From an uncultured Clostridia bacterium (lineage in GTDB: Bacteria > Bacillota > Clostridia > Lachnospirales > Lachnospiraceae), in NCBI GenBank assembly GCA_946629525.1, contig CAMOXU010000009.1, positions 1-41,356 of the forward strand: 41,356 nt of DNA. The letters run 5' to 3'. A program made the translations under genes and the position numbers. The notes below the pieces were generated by a model. The model ran no database searches and had not been told where the DNA came from. It saw nothing but the letters and a program-made list of their open reading frames with translations. Numbering within the stretch: the stretch's first letter is position 1; every line of letters begins with the position of its first letter. Shown here piece after piece: positions 8,387 to 15,019 of the stretch.

Positions 8387-9499
8387 TCACATACTGTGGG
8401 CAAGCTCAAAGTATGCGATCCGCTCGAGCACTTCCCGGTCGACCGGGAACGGTGCCAGAGCCATCTTGGCAGGATTACCGGAGAGCTCGTCGATCGCGGC
8501 CAGAAGGACTTTCTTAAGCTCCTCCTCCGGAGCGTCGATCGTTCCGCAGGCCGCGTGATAAACTGTCCGGAAGTCTTCCACTCCGGCAAAGCCGGCTGTC
8601 TTTAAGAGATAGTTCCGGTCTTCAGGAGAAGCCTCGCAGAGATATCCTGCCGTAAAGTAGGCGGTGGCCTTTCCGTGGGGAACGCGGAGATGCGTCGTGA
8701 CCGCGTAGCTTAAGCCGTGGGGAATCGTCGTCGCGGTGTGCGCGATCGACATTCCGGCCATCGTCGAAGCCAGCATCATGTTCTTCATATCTGCGGCATC
8801 CGGGGTCTTCTCCCTGCGGAGAACGGGCAGGCTCTTTGCCCACATGCGGAGACCCGCGTCGACGCACATACGGCTGAAATCCGTCGCCTGGGAGTTCAGA
8901 TAGCTCTCGATCAGATGGGTCAGTGCGTCAAAGGCCGTGTTCGAGAGTACGGAGACCGGAGCGCCGGCGAGGTAGCGGCCGTCGACAAGGGCAAGATCCG
9001 GGAAGATCTTATGTGCGATGGACTTTTTGACCATTTTCTCCCGGTCGGTGATGACCGAGACAGCCGTCGCTTCGGAACCGGTCCCGCAGGTCGTCGGGAT
9101 CGCGACGATCGGGAGCGTCTTCCCGGGGCAGTCCGGTGCGTAGAGGTAGTCTTTTCCCTTATCCGCCATCGCGATCATGAGGGAGATCGCCTTTGCAGCG
9201 TCGAGCGGAGATCCTCCGCCGATACCGATGACGAAATCAACAGAATTTGCAAGGCCGATGTCACGGGCCTTCATGACAGTCGCAACGGATGGGTTTTCTT
9301 CCACTTCGGAGAAGACGACATGGTCGACTCCCGCTTCAGCGAGCGCGGACGCGAGGTCATCATAAGAGCCGTTGGCGAAGGCGGAGCGGCGGCCTGTGAC
9401 GATCAGGGCCTTTTTGCCGAAGGAAGCGAGATCCCCTGCGTGCTTCTTTATTGCATTTTCTTCTGCGAATATCCGTGTGGGCATATAGAATGTTGACAT
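8387..9499 (-). CDS. Iron-containing alcohol dehydrogenase
   Basis: A 370-aa cytoplasmic NAD(P)-dependent dehydrogenase of the Fe-ADH (type III) family. The start used is the ATG complementary to 9497-9499, preceded by AAGGAGG; the open frame extends 14 codons further upstream without such a site. Motifs: nucleotide-binding GIGGGSPLDAAKAIS, PTTCGTGSEATAVSVIT, and metal-site segments FDALTHLIESYLN, TTIPHGLSYAV and LRVPHGKATAYF, which supply the Asp and His ligands seen in FucO/YqhD-type enzymes. Length is normal. It reduces or oxidises a small alcohol/aldehyde pair that cannot be deduced. The gene is divergent from the cupin gene at 9748, with a dyad at 9530-9554 between them. Confidence 0.92.
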   Translation of the reverse strand: MSTFYMPTRIFAEENAIKKHAGDLASFGKKALIVTGRRSAFANGSYDDLASALAEAGVDHVVFSEVEENPSVATVMKARDIGLANSVDFVIGIGGGSPLDAAKAISLMIAMADKGKDYLYAPDCPGKTLPIVAIPTTCGTGSEATAVSVITDREKMVKKSIAHKIFPDLALVDGRYLAGAPVSVLSNTAFDALTHLIESYLNSQATDFSRMCVDAGLRMWAKSLPVLRREKTPDAADMKNMMLASTMAGMSIAHTATTIPHGLSYAVTTHLRVPHGKATAYFTAGYLCEASPEDRNYLLKTAGFAGVEDFRTVYHAACGTIDAPEEELKKVLLAAIDELSGNPAKMALAPFPVDREVLERIAYFELAHSM

Positions 9500-9529
9500 A
9501 GGATCCTCCTTGGGTATTTTCCAATAGTT

Positions 9530-9554
9530 TAGCATTTTCACTGAAAGTATGCTA
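9530..9554. promoter_or_regulatory. Dyad in a divergent promoter region (candidate operator)
   Basis: TAGCAT and ATGCTA form perfect outer arms around TTTTCACTGAAAGT, which has an offset inner TTTC/GAAA. It lies 31 nt upstream of the alcohol dehydrogenase start and about 190 nt upstream of the cupin start. This is consistent with a dimeric regulator site controlling one or both genes. No regulator gene is adjacent. Confidence 0.4.
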
Positions 9555-9626
9555 TTCTTTTACTGTGAAAGTCCGGAAAACGCCGACTGAAAGGAGGCGG
9601 AGGCTGGTACCTTTCACGTATACGCA

Positions 9627-9711
9627 GTGCACTAAGCGTTTGCAGGCCGCAGGCGCAGCATGAGGTTAGTGCACCACCGTTTAGTATGGAAAAAGGCCGC
9701 GGCAGCGCGGC
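9627..9711 (+). promoter_or_regulatory. Structured 5' leader of the cupin gene
   Basis: GTGCACTAA (9627-9635) pairs perfectly with TTAGTGCAC (9666-9674). Inside, GCGTTTGC pairs with GCAGGCGC using two G-U pairs. A second hairpin, GCCGCG / CGCGGC with a GCAG loop, follows at 9696-9711. No T-tract follows either, so they do not look like plain terminators. I do not recognise a known riboswitch class; it may be an uncharacterised leader RNA. Confidence 0.4.
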
Positions 9712-9747
9712 TGTGCCGGGAAATTACTTTTCGAGGAGGGATCTCTT

Positions 9748-10098
9748 ATGATCAGAAGGAACGAAGAATTAAGCGTAGATTATAATGAACATATGAGGGG
9801 CGGGGACGGGACCGTCATCGTAAGAAAGTTTATCAGAGGTCCGGAAGATCTGTGCGGCAAGGGCCGTCTTTTCGCGAACATCACGCTGAACCCGGGATGC
9901 GGGATCGGCTATCACGTCCATGAAGGGGAGTCTGAGCTCTTCTACATCATGAAGGGGACGGCGGAATACAACGACAACGGCGAGATCAGGACGGTGCAGG
10001 CCGGTGACGTGACGATCTGTCCTCCCGGAACGGGGCACGGCATCACGAACAGGACGGATGAGGTCGTGGAAGTGATCGCGGTCATCGTGTATGACTGA
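9748..10098 (+). CDS. Small cupin-domain protein
   Basis: A 116-aa single-domain cupin; the ATG follows GAGGAGGG. The two conserved cupin motifs are visible: motif 1 around GYHVHEGESELFYIMKGTAE (residues ~53-72, with HVH and E as likely metal ligands) and motif 2 around GDVTICPPGTGHGITNRT (~87-104, PxxxxH). Small stand-alone cupins of this type act as isomerases, epimerases or dioxygenases, or bind small molecules; the substrate is unknown. The stop overlaps the next start by 8 nt, so the lipoprotein gene is probably translationally coupled, hinting that the cupin may handle the ligand captured by that protein. Confidence 0.9.
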   Translation: MIRRNEELSVDYNEHMRGGDGTVIVRKFIRGPEDLCGKGRLFANITLNPGCGIGYHVHEGESELFYIMKGTAEYNDNGEIRTVQAGDVTICPPGTGHGITNRTDEVVEVIAVIVYD

Positions 10099-11314
10099 GA
10101 GGGTGAGCAGAAATGCGCGGAGCTCTGCGGGCAGACGGCATAAGAGGCTGAGACAGGCGGCGCGCTCCGCGGCAGTCCTTCTCTGTGTTCTGTCCCTTGC
10201 CGCCTGCAGCTTCCGGAGGGAGAGCTCCGGGAGCGGCGGGAACGGGGCGGTTCCGAAGTCGGAAGAGTTCACCGCTGCCGTTTTCTATTATGACTATTCG
10301 GATGACTTTATTTCGGAAGTCCGCGCGGATCTGACGGAAGATCTTGTCAGAGCCGGCATCACCTATTCCGAATATGACGCGGAGTCCGATCAATCGAAGC
10401 AGAATACGCAGATAGAGAATGCGCTCGACCGGGGGGCGGATCTTCTGATCGTGAATATTGTCAATTCGGGCTCGACGGACACATCCGATGAGATCTGCCT
10501 GAGGGCGGACAGGAAAAATGTTCCCGTGATCTTCTTTAACCGCGCGATCGAGGCGGACGGGGATGAGGGCGTCGTCCTGGATTATTACGAGAGGATCGCC
10601 TTCGTCGGGACGGATCCGGCAGAGGCCGGACATATGCAGGGAAAGGAAATTGGCGAGTATCTGACCGCCAACTATTCCAAAGTCGATCTGAACGGGGATG
10701 GTGTGATCAGTTATGCCATGTTCAAGGGCGAGGCCAAGAACGTCGAGGCGATCTACCGGACGAAATATGCGGTGCTGGATGCCAATGAGATCCTTGTGAA
10801 GGCCGGGTACCCGGAGCTCCAGTATTTCAATCTTTCCAGCGTGGACGATTTTCAGCTGGATCTGACAGGAAAGTGGTCCTACTCCGCAGCCAGAGACTAT
10901 ATGATGGCAAATCTTTCCCAGTATAATACGGCGAATAAGAACATGATCGAGCTCATCATCTGCAATAATGACGACATGGCAGCCGGCGCGATCTCTGCGC
11001 TCCAGGAGGTCGATTTCAATCTTGGAAACGGGTCGAATTCCATCACGATCCCGGTCTTCGGGGTCGATGCGACGGAAAATGCAAGGATTCTGATCGGGAA
11101 GGGATGCATGACCGGGACGGTCATACAGAGTACGGAGAAGATGGCGGAGTGCATCTGCCGCCTGGCGGAAAATGCTGCCTGGGGGGAAGATCTTTTTGAT
11201 GGAATGGACGGGTACGCAAGAGATACGCAGAATGGTCTGGAGCGGAAGATCTATCTCCCGTATGAGATCTATGATCCGGCTGTTTCCGACGATTCTTCCC
11301 GTGCGGAAGAATGA
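10091..11314 (+). CDS. MglB-like galactose/glucose-type substrate-binding lipoprotein
   Basis: A 407-aa exported protein. Residues 1-37 are a lipoprotein signal with a basic start and lipobox LAAC, so the mature protein is lipid-anchored at the outer face of the membrane. The rest is a periplasmic-binding-protein fold of the sugar type: an N-terminal lobe with DRGADLLIVNIVNSGSTD, hinge-region VPVIFFNRAI, YERIAFVGTDPAEAGHMQGK, and a C-terminal lobe with LIICNNDDMAAGAI and IPVFGVDATENARILI. A calcium-loop-like stretch DLNGDGVIS occurs where E. coli MglB has its EF-hand-like site. No permease or ATPase gene is nearby, so it either serves a transporter encoded elsewhere or acts as a sensor component. 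The start at 10091 overlaps the cupin gene; GTG 10103 is an alternative. Confidence 0.88.
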   Translation: MTERVSRNARSSAGRRHKRLRQAARSAAVLLCVLSLAACSFRRESSGSGGNGAVPKSEEFTAAVFYYDYSDDFISEVRADLTEDLVRAGITYSEYDAESDQSKQNTQIENALDRGADLLIVNIVNSGSTDTSDEICLRADRKNVPVIFFNRAIEADGDEGVVLDYYERIAFVGTDPAEAGHMQGKEIGEYLTANYSKVDLNGDGVISYAMFKGEAKNVEAIYRTKYAVLDANEILVKAGYPELQYFNLSSVDDFQLDLTGKWSYSAARDYMMANLSQYNTANKNMIELIICNNDDMAAGAISALQEVDFNLGNGSNSITIPVFGVDATENARILIGKGCMTGTVIQSTEKMAECICRLAENAAWGEDLFDGMDGYARDTQNGLERKIYLPYEIYDPAVSDDSSRAEE

Positions 11315-11329
11315 ATGCTGCCCATGAAC

Positions 11330-11365
11330 GCGCAAGGTAATAAGCCGGCGTGATTCTTACCGCGC
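11330..11365 (+). terminator. Possible hairpin between convergent genes
   Basis: GCGC-GGTAA pairs with TTACC-GCGC; a second stem, GGAGGG / CCCTCC, follows at 11366-11397. There is no T-tract, so termination function is uncertain. Confidence 0.3.
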
Positions 11366-11411
11366 GGAGGGATGAATGCATGTCTGCCTGCCCTCCGGAA
11401 ATGCGTTCATG

Positions 11412-12275
11412 CTATTCGTCCCTGGGGGAAGGATGAATGAACTCGTTGATCTCCGCGCCCAGGAAGATGATATAGCAGCTGAAGAAGAGCCAGAACATGA
11501 CGAGCGTCAGTGTCGCAAGACTTCCGTACATGGAAAATCCGTTGAAGTCCGTGATATAGATCGTGATGAGCATGGAAAAGACGTACCAGGCGATCGAGGC
11601 GGCAAAGGCACCGGGAAGCTGGTATATGAATTTCATTTTCTTGTGCGGAAGGAACTTGTACATGACCGCGAAGGAGAAGCCGAGGAGTACGATCACATAG
11701 ACTGCGCGGAGCGTCGATGAGAACAGGTAAAGAGGCACACCTCTCGGCCGGAAACGGATGAGCACGCTGCGCACGGTCTGCCAGAAGACGGTCGAAGCCG
11801 CGATGATGATCAGCAGCAGGGCGACCAGAAAAGTGTAGAGCAGGGCCCAGAGGCGGACGATGAACCAGTTCTCGACGACGCGGCCTCTGCAGATGCGGGT
11901 CAGCCCGGATGTGAGCGCGTGGACCGTCTTGGAGGAAGCCCAGAGGGCTGTTATGATCGTCAGGGGAACAAGGCCGAAGGAAGACGTGTAGATTTCCTGC
12001 AGGATCCCGTGGATCGTCGTGAGAAGGTAGTCCGGAAAGATGGAGTCGACTGCGAGGAGCAGGCTTTCCTGACTGATCGGGGCAAAGCGCATGAGCTGAA
12101 GGAGCAGGATCAGGAAGGGAAAGACCGTCATAAGGATAAAAAATGCAGACTGAGCCGCGTAAGAGCCGACTCCGTCTGCATTTGTTTTATCAAGGAAGAC
12201 CCAGACAGGCTTGAGGGGCGCAAGAAGCTTTGCGAGGACGGACTTTCCTTTTTTCAATACGGGTCTCACGGACAT
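11412..12275 (-). CDS. YihY/BrkB-family inner membrane protein
   Basis: A 287-aa polytopic membrane protein with about six hydrophobic helices; the ATG follows AAGGA on the minus strand. Family signatures: the conserved first helix SAFFILMTVFPFLILLLQLM (~44-63), LWASSKTVHALTSGL (~111-125), a middle pair around WALLYTFLVALLLIIIAAS, and FNGFSMYGSLATLTLVMFW near the end, which matches the family's Y-G-S-hydrophobic signature. The C terminus is short and charged (EINEFIHPSPRDE). Members were once annotated as ribonuclease BN; that activity belongs to a different protein, so no enzymatic role is assigned. A role in transport or envelope physiology is assumed for the family. It stands alone on the minus strand. 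Confidence 0.9.
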   Translation of the reverse strand: MSVRPVLKKGKSVLAKLLAPLKPVWVFLDKTNADGVGSYAAQSAFFILMTVFPFLILLLQLMRFAPISQESLLLAVDSIFPDYLLTTIHGILQEIYTSSFGLVPLTIITALWASSKTVHALTSGLTRICRGRVVENWFIVRLWALLYTFLVALLLIIIAASTVFWQTVRSVLIRFRPRGVPLYLFSSTLRAVYVIVLLGFSFAVMYKFLPHKKMKFIYQLPGAFAASIAWYVFSMLITIYITDFNGFSMYGSLATLTLVMFWLFFSCYIIFLGAEINEFIHPSPRDE

Positions 12276-12349
12276 GGGCTGATCCTTCCCGCCGCCTTCG
12301 GCCTGAATTCCTGAAAATGCTGCAACTGTGTCATCTCCACTTTACCACG

Positions 12350-12517
12350 TTACGAGTGAGAGCGCCAGTTCATTATGGAGATCGCGCCTTTCGGACAGAC
12401 CTGTGCGCATTCCCCGCACCGGATGCATTCCGCGGAATCCGGGTGCATGACGGGGTAGACATCCATCCTGCAGCTGCTCTCGCAGGCCCTGCAGCCTTTC
12501 TCCCGGTGCGTCCGGGT
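12350..12517 (-). pseudogene. 3' remnant of a 4Fe-4S ferredoxin-type (NapH-like tail) gene
   Basis: Read on the minus strand, this frame encodes RTHREKGCRACESSC, RMDVYPVMHPDSAECIRCGE, CAQVCPKGAISI and ends at TAA (12350-12352). The two Cys clusters (CxxCxxxC-like and CIRCGECAQVCPKG) are the C-terminal ferredoxin region seen in NapH/YccM-like membrane Fe-S proteins. The frame has no plausible start. It stays open for seven more codons, which lie entirely inside the family 2 repeat, then meets TGA at 12539-12541. So the 5' part of the gene is missing and the break coincides with the repeat edge. Confidence 0.7.
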
Positions 12518-12636
12518 ATTTTGTGCGCGCTTTATTCTTCATAGCGCAATACTCGTGAATGAATTTCTTAATCGTCCAATACTCGTGAATTTAATCGTGG
12601 GATACGAGCGTAAAGTGAAATGTTGCTTCATCGCGC
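12518..12636 (+). repeat. Interspersed repeat family 2, copy C (internal duplication)
   Basis: ATTTTGTGCGCGCTTTATTC then ATAGCGCAATACTCGTGAAT match copy B. CAATACTCGTGAAT then occurs a second time at 12577-12590, so the copy carries an internal duplication. It continues with TTAATCGTGGGATACGAGCG and AAAGTGAAATGTTGCTTCATCG. The left end abuts the truncated Fe-S gene. Confidence 0.65.
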
Positions 12637-12787
12637 TGGTCCCTTGCGCAAAGTGATTGTATCATGTGATATGGAATTTGCAACGCTTTGCGGCTTTTGT
12701 GTCCAAAAGTTCATAAATACAAAAAAGACCTCCCCGCTTTATGGGGAGGTCTGCAGAACAGTTTGTATAAAAGAGGAGACGGGTGTC
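12637..12787. other. Intergenic region downstream of thiT
   Basis: No coding sequence. It contains an AT-rich spacer and the thiT terminator at 12721-12753. Together with the pseudogene and repeat it fills the 512 nt between the BrkB-like gene and thiT. Confidence 0.6.
12721..12753 (-). terminator. Rho-independent terminator of thiT
   Basis: On the minus strand, GACCTCCCC pairs with GGGGAGGTC around an ATAAAGC loop and is followed by six T. It lies 35 nt past the thiT stop codon. Confidence 0.92.
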
Positions 12788-13444
12788 TTACTCCCGCGCC
12801 ATGTCCCGGATGCGGTCGAGTCCTTTGCTCACTGCCGGGAAGTTGATGATAATAAGGGTGATCACTGCCTCTGCCAGCAGAAAACCGAAATTATAGATGA
12901 TCGGATAGAGGGCAGCCAGTGATTTCGGGAAAGTTTCCGGCATATAATCCATCCAGTACATATAGCCTGCCAGCGCGTTGAAAACGCCTCTTCCCAGGAT
13001 GCCGACCAGATAGCCTATGGTGAGACCGTGCTTTTTCCCGGAGAAGAAACCGGAAAGCCCCAGTGCGGAAAATGCCAGCAGGTAATCCGCGCACACCTGG
13101 AAAAGGGTAAGGAAGTAGGGCTCCTGAATGAACTGCAGGATACCGTAGACGAAACCGCCGAGGATTCCGGTGGCCGGGCCGTACCAGTAACCGATCAGCA
13201 CGATGAAGAGCATCGAGCAGAGCGTTACGGATCCGCCGAACGGAAGAGCGAACAGCTTGATATAGCTCGTGATAAAGGAAAGGGCGATGGCCATGGAGCA
13301 GAAGGCAAGCTGCCTGGCGGTCATTTTTCCCTTTTTGGAGACCTTTCCCGCGAGCCAGGAAGCGGCGATCAGCGAGGCGACCGCCAGAACAATAAAGAGC
13401 GCGTACCCGGCGGTCGTCAGGCCGCCATCAGCATTTACGAACAT
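12788..13444 (-). CDS. thiT: ThiT-type S component of an energy-coupling factor thiamine transporter
   Basis: A 218-aa integral membrane protein with six helices. The start is the ATG complementary to 13442-13444, preceded by GGGAGG; the open frame extends further upstream only through the regulatory hairpin. Recognisable ThiT-like features are the ALPFGGSVTLCSMLFIVLIG segment (~72-91), YWYGPATGILGGFVYGILQF (~92-111), the EPYFLTLFQVCADYLLAF substrate-side helix and YMYWMDYMPETFPKS near the extracellular face. S components bind the vitamin and depend on a shared EcfA-EcfA'-EcfT module, not seen in this window. The TPP riboswitch in its leader strongly supports thiamine or a thiamine precursor as the ligand. 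The gene is monocistronic: its own promoter, riboswitch and terminator bracket it. Confidence 0.93.
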   Translation of the reverse strand: MFVNADGGLTTAGYALFIVLAVASLIAASWLAGKVSKKGKMTARQLAFCSMAIALSFITSYIKLFALPFGGSVTLCSMLFIVLIGYWYGPATGILGGFVYGILQFIQEPYFLTLFQVCADYLLAFSALGLSGFFSGKKHGLTIGYLVGILGRGVFNALAGYMYWMDYMPETFPKSLAALYPIIYNFGFLLAEAVITLIIINFPAVSKGLDRIRDMARE

Positions 13445-13478
13445 AAAAAAACCTCCCTCACAAAGAATGTGCCGGGAG
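13445..13478 (-). promoter_or_regulatory. Expression-platform hairpin overlapping the thiT ribosome-binding site
   Basis: On the minus strand CTCCC-CACA pairs with TGTG-GGGAG, followed by GTTTTTTT and immediately by the ATG. The 3' arm contains the GGGAGG ribosome-binding site, so the same hairpin could act both as an intrinsic terminator and as a site-hiding structure when TPP is bound. Which mode dominates is an inference. Confidence 0.65.
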
Positions 13479-13530
13479 ATGCGAAAGTGTGAACTGTACG
13501 AGGACTGAAAAAGCCGTTCATACAAGGTCC

Positions 13531-13612
13531 GCTTCCCTTCGCCGGTATTATCCGGATCAGGTCTTGAGGGTCATCGGTCTCGACCGAAATCTCAGCATTC
13601 GCACCCCTAGCG
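13531..13612 (-). ncRNA. TPP riboswitch (THI element)
   Basis: The minus strand carries the conserved THI-box core in order: CTAGGGGTGC, GCTGAGA, a variable hairpin (CGGTC / GACCG), GATGACCCT, then CTGATCCGGATAATACCGGC and GAAGGGAAGC. These match the pyrimidine-sensing and pyrophosphate-sensing helices of TPP aptamers. It lies 87 nt upstream of the thiT start codon and about 10 nt downstream of the predicted transcription start. TPP binding is expected to reduce expression of the thiamine transporter. Confidence 0.97.
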
Positions 13613-13628
13613 TTCAATTGACTTTACT

Positions 13629-13657
13629 ATTATTGTTCAGAAAGGAAATAAAGTCAA
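13629..13657 (-). promoter_or_regulatory. SigA-type promoter of the thiT riboswitch transcript
   Basis: On the minus strand: -35 TTGACT (13652-13657), 17-nt spacer, -10 AATAAT (13629-13634). Predicted transcription starts just before the riboswitch. Confidence 0.75.
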
Positions 13658-13730
13658 GCAAAAATCGTACGCGTATTCGTCTGCGGAAAAATATTTTCCT
13701 GTTTTCATCGGATAGACACAAAAGAAGGTA

Positions 13731-13736
13731 TATAAT
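13731..13736 (+). promoter_or_regulatory. -10 element upstream of the LolA-like gene
   Basis: A perfect TATAAT hexamer in an AT-rich stretch, divergent from the thiT promoter. The best -35 at 17-18 nt (TCGGAT/ATCGGA) is poor. A transcript from here would have a leader of about 180 nt that includes a family 1 repeat. Confidence 0.45.
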
Positions 13737-13833
13737 CTAAGTGTAAGCGCAGTCCCGGCACGGAAGGCATATGAGCCATGTCGATGTAAGCCCTGTCTTC
13801 CGGGCTGACGCAGCCCTCGCGCGGAAGGCACAG

Positions 13834-13875
13834 GAATGCTCACACGATCTCCGTGGAGCAAAGCGCTTCGCTTTT
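13834..13875 (+). repeat. Interspersed repeat family 1, copy 3 (5' leader)
   Basis: GAATGCTCACACGATCTCCG then TGGAGCAAAGCGCTTCGCTTT. It matches the 5' half of the copies at 13-60 and 30371-30418; here the core has become a stronger hairpin (AAAGCG CTT CGCTTT), and CTCCGTGGAG is palindromic. It ends 48 nt before the ATG at 13924. Confidence 0.55.
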
Positions 13876-13923
13876 TGTCCGGATCCTTTTTCGGATCCTG
13901 GTCTGTCGGAAAGGAGGAGAGCC

Positions 13924-14811
13924 ATGAAAAAAGCCGCGATCATCATTCTTATAGCAATGCTTTTCCTTGGAGGGATCTCACTCGGTGCATTTTACCTGCT
14001 GAACAACACGACAGCCGGTGTCGCGTTCACGACTGCGAACAGGCTGAAAAAAGCGGAGTCAGTGACTGCGGATATTCAGATGGATCTGACGGTGGGAACG
14101 GAGGTGTCCGGACTGGCGGGCTTCCTGTCAAAGGCTTTCGACAGCGAGATCAAACTGGACGGGACACTCGACATGACCATGAAGAAAGATGAAGCCCAGA
14201 CGCTGCACGGGACCTTCGGGATCAATTTTCTCGGCTTTGAGATCAAGGATGCTGTTGAGACAGTCTGCCTGATGGATGAAAGCGGGATCGAGGATTATGT
14301 CCGGCGCAATCAGATCTGGTATAAGGTCACGGACGACACGCAGATCCCGAAGACATCGGATATCAACGTGAACGAAGTCATCGGAGCGATCGTCAGCGGA
14401 AAGATCGCCGCTGTGCTCGGAGAGGACGCCGTCGTGAACGGGAAGGACTGCAGAACAATGACCGTTACCCTGGACGGAGTGATGGTCCGTGATCTGATCG
14501 GTCTTGAGAGAGCGGAAATGCTGAATATCGACTGGGAGAAGGAAAATATTCCCGTCACGCTCTATATAGACAAGGGGACAAAGCTGCCCGCCTGCGTGGA
14601 GCTGGAGATGAAGGATCTTGCAGACGCATCGCTGAATTTCAGCTATCTGGACCTCACGCTGAATCTTGAGACGATGAAGGTCGGGATCGATTTCACCGGA
14701 TATGATCAGAGCGAACCGGTCAGTGCACCGGAGGAGTATAAGGTCTTCTCGGAGCTGACAGATCTGGAGAAGGGCCAGATGATCCTCGATATGCTGGGAA
14801 TCGGCTGGTAA
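13924..14811 (+). CDS. Membrane-anchored protein, possible LolA/LprG-like fold
   Basis: A 295-aa protein; ATG 13924 follows AAAGGAGGAGAG, whereas the longer open frame begins inside the leader repeat. Residues 4-27 (AAIIILIAMLFLGGISLGAF) form an N-terminal signal anchor with no lipobox Cys. The rest is an extracytoplasmic domain of alternating strands with regularly spaced acidic residues (MTMKKDEAQTLHGTFGINFL, VNGKDCRTMTVTLDGVMV, IPVTLYIDKGTKLPACVELE). That pattern, particularly 'T-L-Y-I-D-K-G-T-x-L-P', recalls LolA/LprG/DUF6612-like lipid- or hydrophobe-binding shells in Gram-positives. The call is by resemblance only; no ligand can be named. The gene is followed by a strong bidirectional terminator. 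Confidence 0.6.
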   Translation: MKKAAIIILIAMLFLGGISLGAFYLLNNTTAGVAFTTANRLKKAESVTADIQMDLTVGTEVSGLAGFLSKAFDSEIKLDGTLDMTMKKDEAQTLHGTFGINFLGFEIKDAVETVCLMDESGIEDYVRRNQIWYKVTDDTQIPKTSDINVNEVIGAIVSGKIAAVLGEDAVVNGKDCRTMTVTLDGVMVRDLIGLERAEMLNIDWEKENIPVTLYIDKGTKLPACVELEMKDLADASLNFSYLDLTLNLETMKVGIDFTGYDQSEPVSAPEEYKVFSELTDLEKGQMILDMLGIGW

Positions 14812-14907
14812 GTGCGCAGGTCTGTCGGGCGGAGTTTTAAGCAGCATCCCGGATCGGACTGTTCGAAAAATGACTCCGTCAGACCCGTGCATTCGAAAAA
14901 AGTACAA

Positions 14908-14953
14908 AAGGACCTCCATGCCGGGTCTGGCACCTGACATGGAGGTCCTTTAT
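14908..14953. terminator. Bidirectional terminator between convergent genes
   Basis: AAGGACCTCCATG (14908-14920) and CATGGAGGTCCTT (14938-14950) are perfect 13-nt arms with a 17-nt loop. A T-rich stretch follows on the plus strand and an A-rich one precedes it. It serves the genes at 13924-14811 (+) and 15020-16417 (-). Confidence 0.88.
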
Positions 14954-14980
14954 TATTCTTTATCGCGCAATCCCCGTGAC
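14953..14980 (+). repeat. Interspersed repeat family 2, copy D (partial)
   Basis: TTATTCTTTATCGCGCAATC then CCCGTGAC. Only the left third of the element is recognisable. It begins at the T-tract of the bidirectional terminator. Confidence 0.5.
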
Positions 14981-15019
14981 CTTATGTCTTCGGAGAATGC
15001 GTACAGGGAGGGCGTCTCC

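Noticed and set aside
9627-9711. Known riboswitch (cobalamin, glycine or similar) in the cupin leader
   Set aside because: The stems are real, but no conserved core of a known class could be recognised.
11412-12275. Ribonuclease BN
   Set aside because: Old annotation of the YihY/BrkB family; the protein is an integral membrane protein without nuclease motifs.
12342-12542. 66-codon minus-strand ATG frame across the Fe-S remnant
   Set aside because: The neighbouring frame carries the ferredoxin Cys motifs; this one is an out-of-frame shadow.
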